Origin: Rubrivivax sp.
GTDB lineage: Bacteria; Pseudomonadota; Gammaproteobacteria; Burkholderiales; Burkholderiaceae_C
DNA length: 64,000 nt
Assembly (NCBI GenBank): GCA_030681795.1
Contig: JAUXRG010000064.1
Span: 144,483 to 208,482 of the forward strand
Reading direction: 5' to 3'
Notes under the pieces: model-generated
Seen by the model: only the letters and a program-made list of their open reading frames with translations
Databases searched by the model: none
What the model was told of the DNA's origin: nothing
Made by a program: the position numbers and the translations under genes
Shown here: positions 17,369-26,056 of the stretch, piece after piece
How positions within the stretch are numbered: position 1 is the first letter of the stretch
Layout of the letters: every line of letters begins with the position of its first letter

Positions 17369-17791
17369 TCAATGCCCTCCGGACAGCACGCCCGACGCCG
17401 CCAGCGCCACGACCGCCACCTCGGCCAGGCAGATCGCGACAAAGGCCTTGTCCTTGCGCGCCATGTACAGCGGCACCAGTGCCAGCAGGCACAGCACGGA
17501 GCTGCCCGCCAGGATGGCGATGCCGAGCAGGCCGGCGATATCGCCGCGGTGCACCAGGGCCAGCCAGCCCCAGCCGGTGGGCGTGCCCGTCAGCTCGAGG
17601 AAGCGGCCCACCGGGTGCCCCCACAGTTCGGGCAGCTGCTGCGGCGGCACATGCGATTCGGCCAACCCCAGCACATAGGCCGCGAAGCTCAGCAGCAGGA
17701 TGACCAGGCCCACGCGCGTGCCCCAGTCCAGCAGCCTCGCGTAACGCAGTTGCTCGGGCGGTTGCACCACCACTTCGGTCGCCTTCGTCAT
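17369..17791 (-). CDS. Small four-helix membrane protein, family not recognised
   Basis: A 140-aa integral membrane protein with hydrophobic stretches at about residues 28-46, 75-90, 92-112 and 118-135. No cysteine or haem motif is seen. Start ATG 17791 overlaps the stop of the TauE/SafE-like permease (ATGA). TauE-type permeases are often paired with a small DUF1634-like membrane partner, and this could be such a partner. Function is not assigned. Confidence 0.6.
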   Translation of the reverse strand: MTKATEVVVQPPEQLRYARLLDWGTRVGLVILLLSFAAYVLGLAESHVPPQQLPELWGHPVGRFLELTGTPTGWGWLALVHRGDIAGLLGIAILAGSSVLCLLALVPLYMARKDKAFVAICLAEVAVVALAASGVLSGGH

Positions 17792-18723
17792 GGCCACAAC
17801 CCCGTGCCCTTGAGCAGTGCACGCATGCCCGCGAAGAACAGCACACCGATCACCATGCGCCGAATCACCGAGCCCTTCAGCACGTTCAGCAGCCGCGCCC
17901 CGATGCGGGCGCCCAGCATCATACCCACCACGGAGGGCACGGCCACCATCGGCAGCACCGCCCCTTTGTTGATGTAGACCCAGGCCGCGGAAGAGTCCAC
18001 CAGCGACAGCACCACGCTGGAGGTGCCCGCGGCCACCTTCAAAGGCGCGCCCATCAACAGGTTGAGCGCCGGCACGTTGGCCCAGCCGGCACCGATGCCG
18101 AACATGCCGGCCAGCACACCGATGGCCAGGAAAGTGATCAGCCCCGGCACGGTGCGGTGCACCTGCCAATGCACGGCCTGGCCCGAGGCGCGGTCCATGA
18201 AGACGCCGTGCAGCGCGAGCGACTGCGCCAGTGCGTCGGGCTGCGCGACCACCGGGAACTCCGACTTCTTGGAAACGAACATCAGCACCACGATGCCCAG
18301 CACCACGCCGCCCAGCAACATCTGCACCAGGTTGGCGGGCATGGCCAGACCGATCATCGCGCCGGCAATCGAACTGGCCGAGGCCAGCACCGCCAGAGGC
18401 AGCGCCAGGCGCAGGCTGCCCAGGCCTCCGCGCATCAAGGTCGGCCCGGCCGACAGCGCACTGGCCAGGGCCACCAGCAGCCCGGCACCCCGAACGAAGT
18501 CGAGATGGAAGGGAAAGAAGCTGCCGACGATGGGCACGAACAGCGTGCCGCCCCCGATGCCAGCCGGCACGGCCACGATGCCCATCAGGAAGCAGGCCAC
18601 GAACAGGCCGATGGGCCAGACCCACCAGGCCACCGCATCGCCGGCCCCTGAGGATGCCGCGTGGGCCGAGAGCGCGAGCAGCAGCAGGCCCGTGCCGAGC
18701 GCCGCGCCGCGCAGCCCCCGCAT
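17788..18723 (-). CDS. TauE/SafE (TSUP) family sulfite exporter-like permease
   Basis: A 311-aa membrane protein with a hydrophobic N-terminus and two repeats carrying G-I-G-G-G-T-L-F-V-P (residues ~55) and G-I-G-A-G-W-A-N-V-P (~210), the TauE/SafE signature. The family exports sulfite, sulfoacetate and other sulfur anions. It is coupled to soeC by a TGATG overlap, which fits release of sulfite or sulfate from the cytoplasm during sulfite oxidation. Confidence 0.85.
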   Translation of the reverse strand: MRGLRGAALGTGLLLLALSAHAASSGAGDAVAWWVWPIGLFVACFLMGIVAVPAGIGGGTLFVPIVGSFFPFHLDFVRGAGLLVALASALSAGPTLMRGGLGSLRLALPLAVLASASSIAGAMIGLAMPANLVQMLLGGVVLGIVVLMFVSKKSEFPVVAQPDALAQSLALHGVFMDRASGQAVHWQVHRTVPGLITFLAIGVLAGMFGIGAGWANVPALNLLMGAPLKVAAGTSSVVLSLVDSSAAWVYINKGAVLPMVAVPSVVGMMLGARIGARLLNVLKGSVIRRMVIGVLFFAGMRALLKGTGLWP

Positions 18724-19643
18724 CAGGACACCGCCTGGTAGTAGAGGTTCTGCGGGTGGTTGGCCTGCGCCAGGAAGAACCAGCGTTCGGCCAGCAGCCC
18801 AAGGTACTGCACCCCGAAGGCCAGCGCCAGCAGGCCGGCCGACGCCGAGGACAGGCCCAGCGCCAGCAGCACGAGCGGCAGCACGAAGGCCCCGAGCAGG
18901 AAGACCCACTTCACACTGCGCAGCGCGGCGGCCGTCTTGCCGTGGAAGAACTCGCGCGTGTTGAACGAGCCCCCCATGAAGCCCATCGCGCGCTGCACGA
19001 TCTGCGGGTGGCGGATGCCGATGGCGGTCTGCAGCGTGGACTTGGGCTTGAGCCGCGCATTGCGTCGCAACGACAGGACGCGGCTGAGCCCGGCCAGCGC
19101 GGTGAGCAGCAGCGCCGCGCTGCCAAAAGCCGGCGCCAGCGCCGGTGCGCCGTAAGCCGCCAGCACGGTGGCCAGCGTGCAGCCCGAGGCCAGGCCGAGC
19201 AGCGCGTAGTTGACGAGCGTGTAGGCGCTGGCCCACTCCTGCAGGAAGCGCACCGAGGCATAGACCATCGCCGTGCAGACGAAGAGCGCGATGCAGGCCA
19301 GGGCCGCCGCCACGCCCAGCGCCAGCGTCCCGCCCGTGGCGAGCGCATGAGCCAGGGTCCACATGAAGACACCGCCCATGAACAGCGGCAAGGCGATGAC
19401 TTCTCGCGACAGCCAAGACGTGCGCCACATGGCGGCCGAGCGCCAGGCGCGCTCGGGCCGGCCGAGGTGGAAGAACGAGGCGATCAGGCCACCACCCGCC
19501 AGCGCCAGGGCGATGGCGCCTCCGAGGACGAGAAAACGGCCGTCGGCCTGACCCGAAATCTGGGCCGCGAAGAGCGCCAGGTACAGGCCCTGCCCGGCCC
19601 CGATGAGGGTGGTGAGGAAGATGACGGAAAACGCCGGATTCAT
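18723..19643 (-). CDS. soeC: Sulfite dehydrogenase SoeABC membrane subunit C (DmsC family)
   Basis: A 306-aa DmsC-type membrane anchor with eight or so helices, including F-H-L-G-R-P-E-R-A-W near residue 60, the conserved DmsC motif. It binds quinone and accepts electrons from SoeB. Gene order soeA-soeB-soeC with 22 nt between B and C, together with a SoeA lacking a Tat signal, supports the cytoplasm-facing sulfite-oxidising enzyme described in Allochromatium rather than DMSO reductase. Confidence 0.85.
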   Translation of the reverse strand: MNPAFSVIFLTTLIGAGQGLYLALFAAQISGQADGRFLVLGGAIALALAGGGLIASFFHLGRPERAWRSAAMWRTSWLSREVIALPLFMGGVFMWTLAHALATGGTLALGVAAALACIALFVCTAMVYASVRFLQEWASAYTLVNYALLGLASGCTLATVLAAYGAPALAPAFGSAALLLTALAGLSRVLSLRRNARLKPKSTLQTAIGIRHPQIVQRAMGFMGGSFNTREFFHGKTAAALRSVKWVFLLGAFVLPLVLLALGLSSASAGLLALAFGVQYLGLLAERWFFLAQANHPQNLYYQAVS

Positions 19644-19665
19644 GGCTTGCGGTGCTCGGTCGGGG

Positions 19666-20394
19666 TCAGGTGGCGAAATCTTCGCGGCCGGCGCCCTGCT
19701 GCGGCAACTCGGGCTGCTTGCCGTCGATCTTCAGCGGGTTGTCGGCGCGCACCAGGTCTTCGGCGTGGATCGTCATGCCCGTGCGTCGGCGCGGCAGGTA
19801 ATGGTTCGCCGGGCGCGTATTCCACTCGGGCATCAGCGCGTAGCCGCCGCGCTCGCGGATCGCGATCGAGACTTCCGACTCGGTGTCGTGCACGTCGCCG
19901 AACAGCCGCGCGCTGGCGGGGCAGGCCAGCACGCAGGCCGGCTTGCGCTCGGCCACGGGCAGCGTCGTGCTGGTGACACGGTCCACGCACAGCGTGCACT
20001 TGCTCATCACGCGGCGCTCTTCGTCGAACTCGCGTGCGCCGTAGGGGCAGGCCCAGCTGCAGTATTTGCAGCCGATGCACTTGTCGTAGTCGACGAGGAC
20101 GATGCCGTCCTCCTTGCGCTTGTAGCTGGCGCCGGTGGGGCACACCGGCACGCAGGGCGGGTCTTCGCAGTGCAGGCAGCTCTTGGGGAAATGCACCGTC
20201 TGCGTGTTCGGGTACTCGCCCACCTCGAAGGTCTGCACGCGGTTGAAGAAGGTGCCGCTGGGGTCGGCGCCATAGGGGTTGTCGTCGACCAGCGGGCCCG
20301 CCGCGCCCGAGGTGTTCCACTGCTTGCAGCTCGTCACGCAAGCATGGCAGCCGACGCAGACATTGAGGTCGATGACCAACGCGAGCTGTGTCAC
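19666..20394 (-). CDS. soeB: Sulfite dehydrogenase SoeABC iron-sulfur subunit B
   Basis: A 242-aa ferredoxin-like subunit with four [4Fe-4S] motifs: C-V-G-C-H-A-C-V-T-S-C, C-L-H-C-E-D-P-P-C-V-P-V-C-P, C-I-G-C-K-Y-C-S-W-A-C-P, and C-T-L-C with C-V-L-A-C-P. The start is taken as GTG 20394 because AGGAG lies 8 nt upstream and the first cluster then begins near residue 13; the longer frame upstream is antisense-like. Between soeA and this GTG is an 11-codon mini-ORF with overlapping stop/start signals (see the separate entry). Confidence 0.88.
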   Translation of the reverse strand: MTQLALVIDLNVCVGCHACVTSCKQWNTSGAAGPLVDDNPYGADPSGTFFNRVQTFEVGEYPNTQTVHFPKSCLHCEDPPCVPVCPTGASYKRKEDGIVLVDYDKCIGCKYCSWACPYGAREFDEERRVMSKCTLCVDRVTSTTLPVAERKPACVLACPASARLFGDVHDTESEVSIAIRERGGYALMPEWNTRPANHYLPRRRTGMTIHAEDLVRADNPLKIDGKQPELPQQGAGREDFAT

Positions 20395-20426
20395 AGCTTG
20401 CACTCCTGATGCGCGAGTTGGGTCAT
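20391..20426 (-). other. Eleven-codon linking ORF with a duplicated soeB start region
   Basis: An ATG at 20426 overlaps the soeA stop (ATGA) and opens an 11-codon frame (M-T-Q-L-A-H-Q-E-C-K-L). Its stop overlaps the soeB GTG (GTGA). Its first codons ATGACCCAACTCGCG closely copy the soeB start GTGACACAGCTCGCG. This looks like a small tandem duplication that moved the start by a non-multiple of three, or a coupling peptide. Confidence 0.4.
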
Positions 20427-23353
20427 GGCTTGACCTTCTTGTTGCTGCCCAGGCCCGCCATCCAGCCGCGCCGCCTGGGCGCTTCGGCCATGCCCGGCAC
20501 CGCCTGCATGGGCGCAGCGGCTTGCGGCCAGGTCTGCTCGGGCTCGTCGGCGCCGGCGGGGTAGATGCGCACACGCACGTCGTACCAGGCCGCCTGGCCG
20601 GTAATCGGGTCGCTGTTGGAGATGGTGCCTCCGCTGGCGGTGGGCAGCTCCTCGCGGATCAGGTGGTTGAGCAGGAAGCCGCGCTGCGACTCGTTGGCCT
20701 GCGGCGTCAGGTTCCAGGCACCGGCGGCCTTGCCGATGGCGTTCCAGGTCCACACCGTGCCCGGCTCCACCGCCTCGGAATAGCGGCACATGCAGCGCAC
20801 TTTGCCCCAGGGCGACTCGACCCACATCCAGCCACCGTCGGCGATGCCCTGGGCCGCCGCGGTCTTCGGGTTGACCATCAGGTAGTTGTGGGTGTGGATC
20901 TGGCGCAGCCAGGCGTTCTGCGAGTCCCACGAGTGGTACATCGCCATCGGGCGCTGCGTCACCGCGTTGAGCGGGAACTTCGCCAGGTCGGTGGCCTGCT
21001 CCTCGAGGGGTGCGTAGTAGAACGGCAGCGGGTCGAAGTAGGTCTGCACGCGCTGGCGCAGGCGCTGGGGTGGCTGCTTTCCCTTGTGCTTGCCTTGGGC
21101 CGCCAGCCTGAAGCGCTGCATGAATTCGGAATAGATATGGATGACGATGGGGTCGCGGTCGCGCCGCAGGCCCGCGCCCTGCGCCCAGCGCATGTAGTCG
21201 TCGTTCCAGTTGCGCATGTACTGCAACTGCGGCGGCAGGTGATGCTGGAAGACGCAGTTGTTCTTCTCGTACATCTCCCACTGCTTGGGATTGGGCTCGC
21301 CGCGCATCGACTTCTCGCCGCCCTTGCCGCGCCAGCCGGCCAGGAAGCCGATGCCCGAGCCGGGCGCGGTTTCGTAGTTGACGACGAAGTCCGGGTAGTC
21401 GCGGAATTTGCGGTTGCCGTCGGCCGTGGTGAAGGCGGGGAACTTGAGCCGCCCGGCGAGTTCCACCAGCACTTCCTGGAAAGGCTTGCACTGGCCGGTG
21501 GGCGGCAGCACCGGGATGCGCACCGAATCCACCGGGCCGTCGAACTCGGAGATCGGCCGGTCGAGCATCGACATGCAGTCGTGCCGCTCGAGGTAGGTGG
21601 TGTCGGGGAGGATGAGGTCGGCGAAGGCCGTCATCTCCGACTGGAAGGCGTCGCAGACCACCAGGAACGGAATCTTGTACTCGCCGTCCGCCCCCTTGTC
21701 GTTGAGCATCTTGCGGACCTCGGACGTATTCATCGTCGAGTTCCAGGCCATGTTGGCCATGAAGATGAGCAAGGTGTCGATCGGGTAGGGGTCGCCGCGC
21801 CAGGCGTTGGTGATGACGTTGTGCATCAGCCCATGCGCCGACAGCGGGTGCTCCCAGGAGAAGCCCTTGTCGATGCGCACCGGCTCACCGGCCGCGTCGA
21901 CGAACAGGTCATCCGGGCTCTCGGGCCAGCCCAGCGGCGCGCCATTCAGCGGCGTATCGGGCTGCACCGCCTCGGGCCCCTTGGGCGGGCGCGCATTGGG
22001 CGGCACGGCGCGCGGGTAGGGCGCCTTGTGGCGGAAGCCGCCGGGGCGGTCGATGGTGCCCAGCAGGCTCATCAATATCGCCAGCGTGCGGATGGTGTGG
22101 AAGCCGTTGCTGTGCGCGGCCAGCCCGCGCATGGCGTGGAAGGCCACCGGGTTGCCGGTGACCGACTCGTGCTTCTTGCCCCAGGAGTCCGTCCACGCAA
22201 TCGGCAGCTCGATTTTCTGGTCGCGCGCGGTGATCCCCATCTCGTGCGCCAGGCGCCGGATGGTGGCCGCCGGGATGCCGGTGATGCCGCTGGCCCATTC
22301 GGCCGTGTAGGGCTTGACGCGCGCTTCCAACAGCTGGAAGGCCGGCACCGCGGGCGTGCCCTTCAGCGGACCGTCCGGCATCTGGAACCGGCCCAGCAGC
22401 GCCGGGTCGGTGCCCTCGGCGTGGTCGGCCACCGGCCTCTGGCTGTGGCGGTCCCACCAGTAGAAGTTGGCCGGCCGCAGCGGGTTGACGATATCGCCTT
22501 CGGCGTTGCGCAGCATGAGCCCGAAGTCGTCGCTGGCCGCGTCCTGGTTCACCAATTGCCCGGCATTCGTGTAGCGGGCCAGGAAGTCGCGGTCGTACAG
22601 GCCCAGGGCGATGAGCTCGTGCACCAGGGCCAGCAGCAGCGCGCCGTCGGTGCCGGGCTTGATGGGAATCCACTCGTCGGCGATGGCCGAATAGCCCGTG
22701 CGCACCGGGTTGATGGTGATGAAGCGGCCGCCCGCGCGCTTGAACTTGGCCAGCGCGATCTTCATCGGGTTGGAGTGGTGGTCCTCCGCCGTGCCGATCA
22801 TGACGAAGAGCTTGGCGCGATCCAGGTCCGGCCCGCCGAATTCCCAGAAGCTGCCGCCGATGGTGTAGATCATGCCGGCGGCCATGTTCACCGAGCAGAA
22901 GCCGCCGTGCGCGGCGTAGTTGGGCGTGCCGAACTGGCGCGCGAACAGGCCCGTCAACGCCTGCATCTGGTCGCGGCCGGTGAAGAGCGCGAACTTCTTC
23001 GGGTCGGTGGCGCGCAGGTGGCGCAGCCGGTCCTCGAGCATCTTGAAGGCCGTGTCCCAGTCGATCGGAACGAACTCGTTCGCGCCGCGCTCACTGCCGG
23101 GCTTGCGCATCAGCGGCTGCGTCAGGCGCGCCGGCGAGTACTGTTTCATGATCCCCGACGAGCCCTTGGCGCAGATCACGCCCTGGTTCAACGGGTGCTC
23201 GGGGTTGCCCTCGATGTAGCGCACTTCGCCGTTGCGCAGGTGCACGCGGATGCCGCAGCGGCAGGCGCACATGTAGCACGTGGTGTTGCGGGTCTCGGTG
23301 GCGGCGCCGGGCAGGGGCGATGCCGTGGGGTCGTGCAGCGGTGTGGCCGGCAT
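20423..23353 (-). CDS. soeA: Sulfite dehydrogenase SoeABC molybdopterin catalytic subunit A
   Basis: A 976-aa DMSO-reductase-family enzyme that oxidises sulfite to sulfate in the cytoplasm, feeding electrons through SoeB/SoeC to quinone. The N-terminus has no signal peptide or twin-arginine motif, the key difference from the shorter molybdoenzyme at 4372-6576. The [4Fe-4S] site is C-Y-M-C-A-C-R-C plus I-C-A-K-G (residues ~26-62). A cysteine in G-G-F-C-S-V-N is the probable Mo ligand. The C-terminal molybdopterin-binding domain follows from about residue 790. First gene of a seven-gene minus-strand operon and consumer of the sulfite made by Dsr. Confidence 0.9.
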   Translation of the reverse strand: MPATPLHDPTASPLPGAATETRNTTCYMCACRCGIRVHLRNGEVRYIEGNPEHPLNQGVICAKGSSGIMKQYSPARLTQPLMRKPGSERGANEFVPIDWDTAFKMLEDRLRHLRATDPKKFALFTGRDQMQALTGLFARQFGTPNYAAHGGFCSVNMAAGMIYTIGGSFWEFGGPDLDRAKLFVMIGTAEDHHSNPMKIALAKFKRAGGRFITINPVRTGYSAIADEWIPIKPGTDGALLLALVHELIALGLYDRDFLARYTNAGQLVNQDAASDDFGLMLRNAEGDIVNPLRPANFYWWDRHSQRPVADHAEGTDPALLGRFQMPDGPLKGTPAVPAFQLLEARVKPYTAEWASGITGIPAATIRRLAHEMGITARDQKIELPIAWTDSWGKKHESVTGNPVAFHAMRGLAAHSNGFHTIRTLAILMSLLGTIDRPGGFRHKAPYPRAVPPNARPPKGPEAVQPDTPLNGAPLGWPESPDDLFVDAAGEPVRIDKGFSWEHPLSAHGLMHNVITNAWRGDPYPIDTLLIFMANMAWNSTMNTSEVRKMLNDKGADGEYKIPFLVVCDAFQSEMTAFADLILPDTTYLERHDCMSMLDRPISEFDGPVDSVRIPVLPPTGQCKPFQEVLVELAGRLKFPAFTTADGNRKFRDYPDFVVNYETAPGSGIGFLAGWRGKGGEKSMRGEPNPKQWEMYEKNNCVFQHHLPPQLQYMRNWNDDYMRWAQGAGLRRDRDPIVIHIYSEFMQRFRLAAQGKHKGKQPPQRLRQRVQTYFDPLPFYYAPLEEQATDLAKFPLNAVTQRPMAMYHSWDSQNAWLRQIHTHNYLMVNPKTAAAQGIADGGWMWVESPWGKVRCMCRYSEAVEPGTVWTWNAIGKAAGAWNLTPQANESQRGFLLNHLIREELPTASGGTISNSDPITGQAAWYDVRVRIYPAGADEPEQTWPQAAAPMQAVPGMAEAPRRRGWMAGLGSNKKVKP

Positions 23354-23660
23354 CGGGTGGCTTTGGTGCGCGGCCGCGGGGAGCAGCCTGACGTGTCTTC
23401 GGGCGTTATTAGGCGCAACGCACCCCGGTGGCGTCTATCACCGGGACGGGTAATGACCATCTAATCCCTATGGGGGAGTCGCGATTTCGCGAGGTCCACA
23501 ATCGTCCGTGCCTTTGCCCTCCATGCGTCCGCCCTGTGCCAGCGCGTCATATACCCCGCCCTGTATCAGGGTGACGGCCTATGGCGCTTCGATCACGAAG
23601 AGGATCCAATCCAGGTTGGCTGGACATGGAGTCCTTCCCGCTCGCCAGGCCCACTGAGAA
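23354..23660. promoter_or_regulatory. Divergent control region between soeA and the histidine kinase gene
   Basis: 307 nt without a gene. It holds TAATCCC-TAT-GGGGG (23462-23476), the perfect palindromes TCGCG-ATTT-CGCGA (23479-23492) and CCCTG-TAT-CAGGG (23559-23571), and a NarL-heptamer-like TACCCCG (23552-23558). These are plausible operators for the NarL-type regulator encoded next door. No clear -35/-10 pair was identified. Confidence 0.45.
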
Positions 23661-24869
23661 ATGCGCATCGAACCGCTTGGACCGCCCTCGCAGCCGCTGC
23701 ACCCGGGCGACGCGCAACCGGCGGACACCCGCATCCTGGCGGAGATCACGGCCGAGCTGGCCAGCGGGGATGACCTGGACGCGCTGCTGCAGCGCCTGCT
23801 CGCGCCCATCGTGCGCCAGGCAGGCGCCCAGGCCGGTGCGGTTCGCCTGCTCTCGGAGAGTGGCAAGGAATTTCAGGTGGTCAGCACCCTGGGCCTGCCA
23901 CGCGGCGCCTGCGCAAGCGGGCACTCGGTGGACCGGCACTGCGGCCACTGTGGCGCGGCGGCCGATGGACACAAGGTGGTCTGGGCCGCGGACCTGCTGA
24001 CCTGCTCGCGACTGTGCAGCGGCGTATTCCAAATGGGCGGCTACAAGCGCCTGCTGGTCGTGCCGCTGCAACACCACGGCCGCGTGCTCGGGGTCTGCAA
24101 CCTTCTCTTCGCCAGCGAGCAGGAACCACCCCCCGAGGTGATCGCGCTGCTGCGTTCAGTAGGCGAACTGCTGGGCCTGGCTCTGAACAACGCGCGGCTC
24201 GAACAGGCGCAGCTGCAAGCCACGCTCTTGCATGAGCGGCAGATGATGGCCGCCGAGGTGCACGACTCGCTGGCCCAGTCGCTGGCCTTCGTGAAGATGC
24301 GCCTGCCCTTGCTCAGCGACGCGGTGAAGGCACATGACGACGTCCGGGCGCTGGGCTATTGCGACGACCTGCGCGGCGCGGTCAACCAGGCCCACAGCAG
24401 CCTGCGCGGCATCATCACGCACTTCCGCTCGCCCATGGATCCCCAGGGGCTGGCGCACGCGCTGGACGCGACAGTGGCAAACTTCCGCCACGTCAGCAGC
24501 GCGGAACTGGACTTTGCCAACGGCTTGCCCGGTCTGAGGCTGGCCCCCGAGCAGGAATCCCAGGTCTTCCACATCGTGCAAGAGGCATTGAACAACGTGG
24601 CAAAGCATGCCGCAGCCCGCCATGCGCGGCTGCACCTCGCCGCCGCGCGTGCGGGCGAGGTCGAGATCGTGGTCGAGGACGACGGCGCCGGACTGCCGGC
24701 CGGAGCCACCGCTGGCGGCTCGCACTATGGGCTGGAGATCATGAGGGAACGCGCACGCCGCATCGGCGGTACGCTGGACATCGGTGCCCGCGAAGGCGGC
24801 GGCACCCGGGTGCGACTGGCCTTCCCGCTGCAAGCCGCTGCCCTGGCCCCCGCACCGGAGGCTCGCTGA
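23661..24869 (+). CDS. GAF-domain sensor histidine kinase (NarX/NreB-like HisKA_3 class)
   Basis: A 402-aa soluble kinase without membrane helices. A GAF domain (~25-175) carries a cysteine cluster: Cys84, Cys94-x2-Cys97, Cys115-x3-Cys119, plus Cys146. This could bind an Fe-S cluster or sense persulfide or redox state. The HisKA_3 phosphoacceptor region E-V-H-D-S-L-A-Q (His201) follows, then an HATPase_c domain with E-A-L-N-N-V-A-K-H (N box) and G-L-E-I-M-R-E-R-A. Its stop overlaps the response-regulator start (TGATG). Position between soe and dsr operons suggests that it controls them; signal unknown. Confidence 0.87.
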   Translation: MRIEPLGPPSQPLHPGDAQPADTRILAEITAELASGDDLDALLQRLLAPIVRQAGAQAGAVRLLSESGKEFQVVSTLGLPRGACASGHSVDRHCGHCGAAADGHKVVWAADLLTCSRLCSGVFQMGGYKRLLVVPLQHHGRVLGVCNLLFASEQEPPPEVIALLRSVGELLGLALNNARLEQAQLQATLLHERQMMAAEVHDSLAQSLAFVKMRLPLLSDAVKAHDDVRALGYCDDLRGAVNQAHSSLRGIITHFRSPMDPQGLAHALDATVANFRHVSSAELDFANGLPGLRLAPEQESQVFHIVQEALNNVAKHAAARHARLHLAAARAGEVEIVVEDDGAGLPAGATAGGSHYGLEIMRERARRIGGTLDIGAREGGGTRVRLAFPLQAAALAPAPEAR

Positions 24870-25537
24870 TGGCGGCACCACGCATCGTGCTCGTGGACGA
24901 CCACGCGCTATGTCGCAACGGGCTGTCCGACCTGCTCACCCACCGCGGCGGCATGGAAGTGGTGGCCGCATTGGTCGATCCGGACCAGTTGCTCAACGTG
25001 CTGCGTGAGAGCAAGCCCGACCTGGTGGTGCTCGACCTGCGCATGCCGACCACCGACGGCCTGACGCTGCTGCGGCGCTTGCGCGCCGAGGGCATAGACA
25101 CCCCCGCACTGATCCTGACGATGAGCGACTCCGAACACGACCTCTCGGCGGCGCTGCGCGCCGGCGTGCGCGGCTACCTGCTCAAGGACATGGAACCCGA
25201 GGATTTGGTTTCGGCGATCGGCCACGCCGCGCGCGGCGAGCTCACGGTGGCACCCGCGATGACGCTCAAGCTGGCCCAACTGCTGCAGTCGGGTTCGAAG
25301 GAAAGCGACCGCCGCGGCATGCTGGCCTCGCTGACCGAGCGCGAGCGCCAGATACTCGAACACCTGGCGCGCGGCGAGAGCAACAAGACCATCGGGCGGG
25401 CGCTGGACATCAGCCACGACACGGTCAAGCTGCACGTCAGGCACATCCTCACCAAGCTCAACCTCAGTTCGCGCGTGGAGGCCGCCGTCATGGCGGTGGA
25501 ACAGCGCGTCAACGCCCAAGGCAGCGGTCGACGCTGA
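24869..25537 (+). CDS. NarL/FixJ family response regulator
   Basis: A 222-aa two-domain regulator. The receiver (1-120) has D-D at 10-11, phosphoacceptor Asp56 in V-V-L-D-L-R-M-P and Lys in Y-L-L-K-D. The LuxR-type HTH (~150-205) has L-T-E-R-E-R-Q-I-L and S-H-D-T-V-K-L-H-V-R. It is coupled to the GAF kinase by a one-base overlap. NarL-class proteins bind TAC-type heptamers; similar palindromes occur before the soe, dsr, tusA and phs-like units. It ends 4 nt before the convergent dsr operon end. Confidence 0.9.
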   Translation: MAAPRIVLVDDHALCRNGLSDLLTHRGGMEVVAALVDPDQLLNVLRESKPDLVVLDLRMPTTDGLTLLRRLRAEGIDTPALILTMSDSEHDLSAALRAGVRGYLLKDMEPEDLVSAIGHAARGELTVAPAMTLKLAQLLQSGSKESDRRGMLASLTERERQILEHLARGESNKTIGRALDISHDTVKLHVRHILTKLNLSSRVEAAVMAVEQRVNAQGSGRR

Positions 25538-25541
25538 ACCC

Positions 25542-25994
25542 TCAGGCCGGCGGCTGCTGCTTCCTCCAGGCCTGGAACCCCCCCGCCACCGACAACGCCT
25601 TGCGATAACCCATCGAACGCAACAGCTGGGCCGCGTACAGGCTGCGCCGGCCACTGTTGCACAGGCACAGCACGATGTTGTCGTGCACATGGTGCAGGCG
25701 GTTCAAGGTGGTGAAGAAGCCCTGCACGTCGATCTCCGAGGGCTTGCCGGCGTCGAGGATGTCCTGCTCGTCTTCGGAGAGCGAGTGGCCCAGCAGCAGC
25801 TTGACCTCGAACAGGGGAATGTGCACGGCACCCGGAACGGCCCCCTTGAGCTCGATCTCGAAGGCCTGCCGGATATCCACCATCGTGCCCAGGCCCAGGC
25901 GGCACAGCTCGGTGGCGCTGGCCAGGCTGATCTCGAGATCGCCCTCGCCCGCTTCGTCGGCGCCGGGTCCGGCGGCCGGTTCTGTGGTGTCCAT
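25542..25994 (-). CDS. Rhodanese-like sulfurtransferase domain protein
   Basis: A 150-aa cytoplasmic single-domain rhodanese. The active loop is C-L-C-N-S-G-R-R-S with catalytic Cys112 (Cys110 adjacent). It ends A-G-G-F-Q-A-W-R. Start ATG 25994 has AGGAG 6 nt upstream; the upstream in-frame ATG 26030 lacks one. Last gene of the long dsr operon, it can plausibly load persulfide onto TusA or DsrE-type carriers. Confidence 0.87.
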   Translation of the reverse strand: MDTTEPAAGPGADEAGEGDLEISLASATELCRLGLGTMVDIRQAFEIELKGAVPGAVHIPLFEVKLLLGHSLSEDEQDILDAGKPSEIDVQGFFTTLNRLHHVHDNIVLCLCNSGRRSLYAAQLLRSMGYRKALSVAGGFQAWRKQQPPA

Positions 25995-26056
25995 CGCGCT
26001 CCTCGGCAGCAGGCCGGTGTGGGGCGCCATTGTGCCGCCAGCGGCAAACCCCTATC

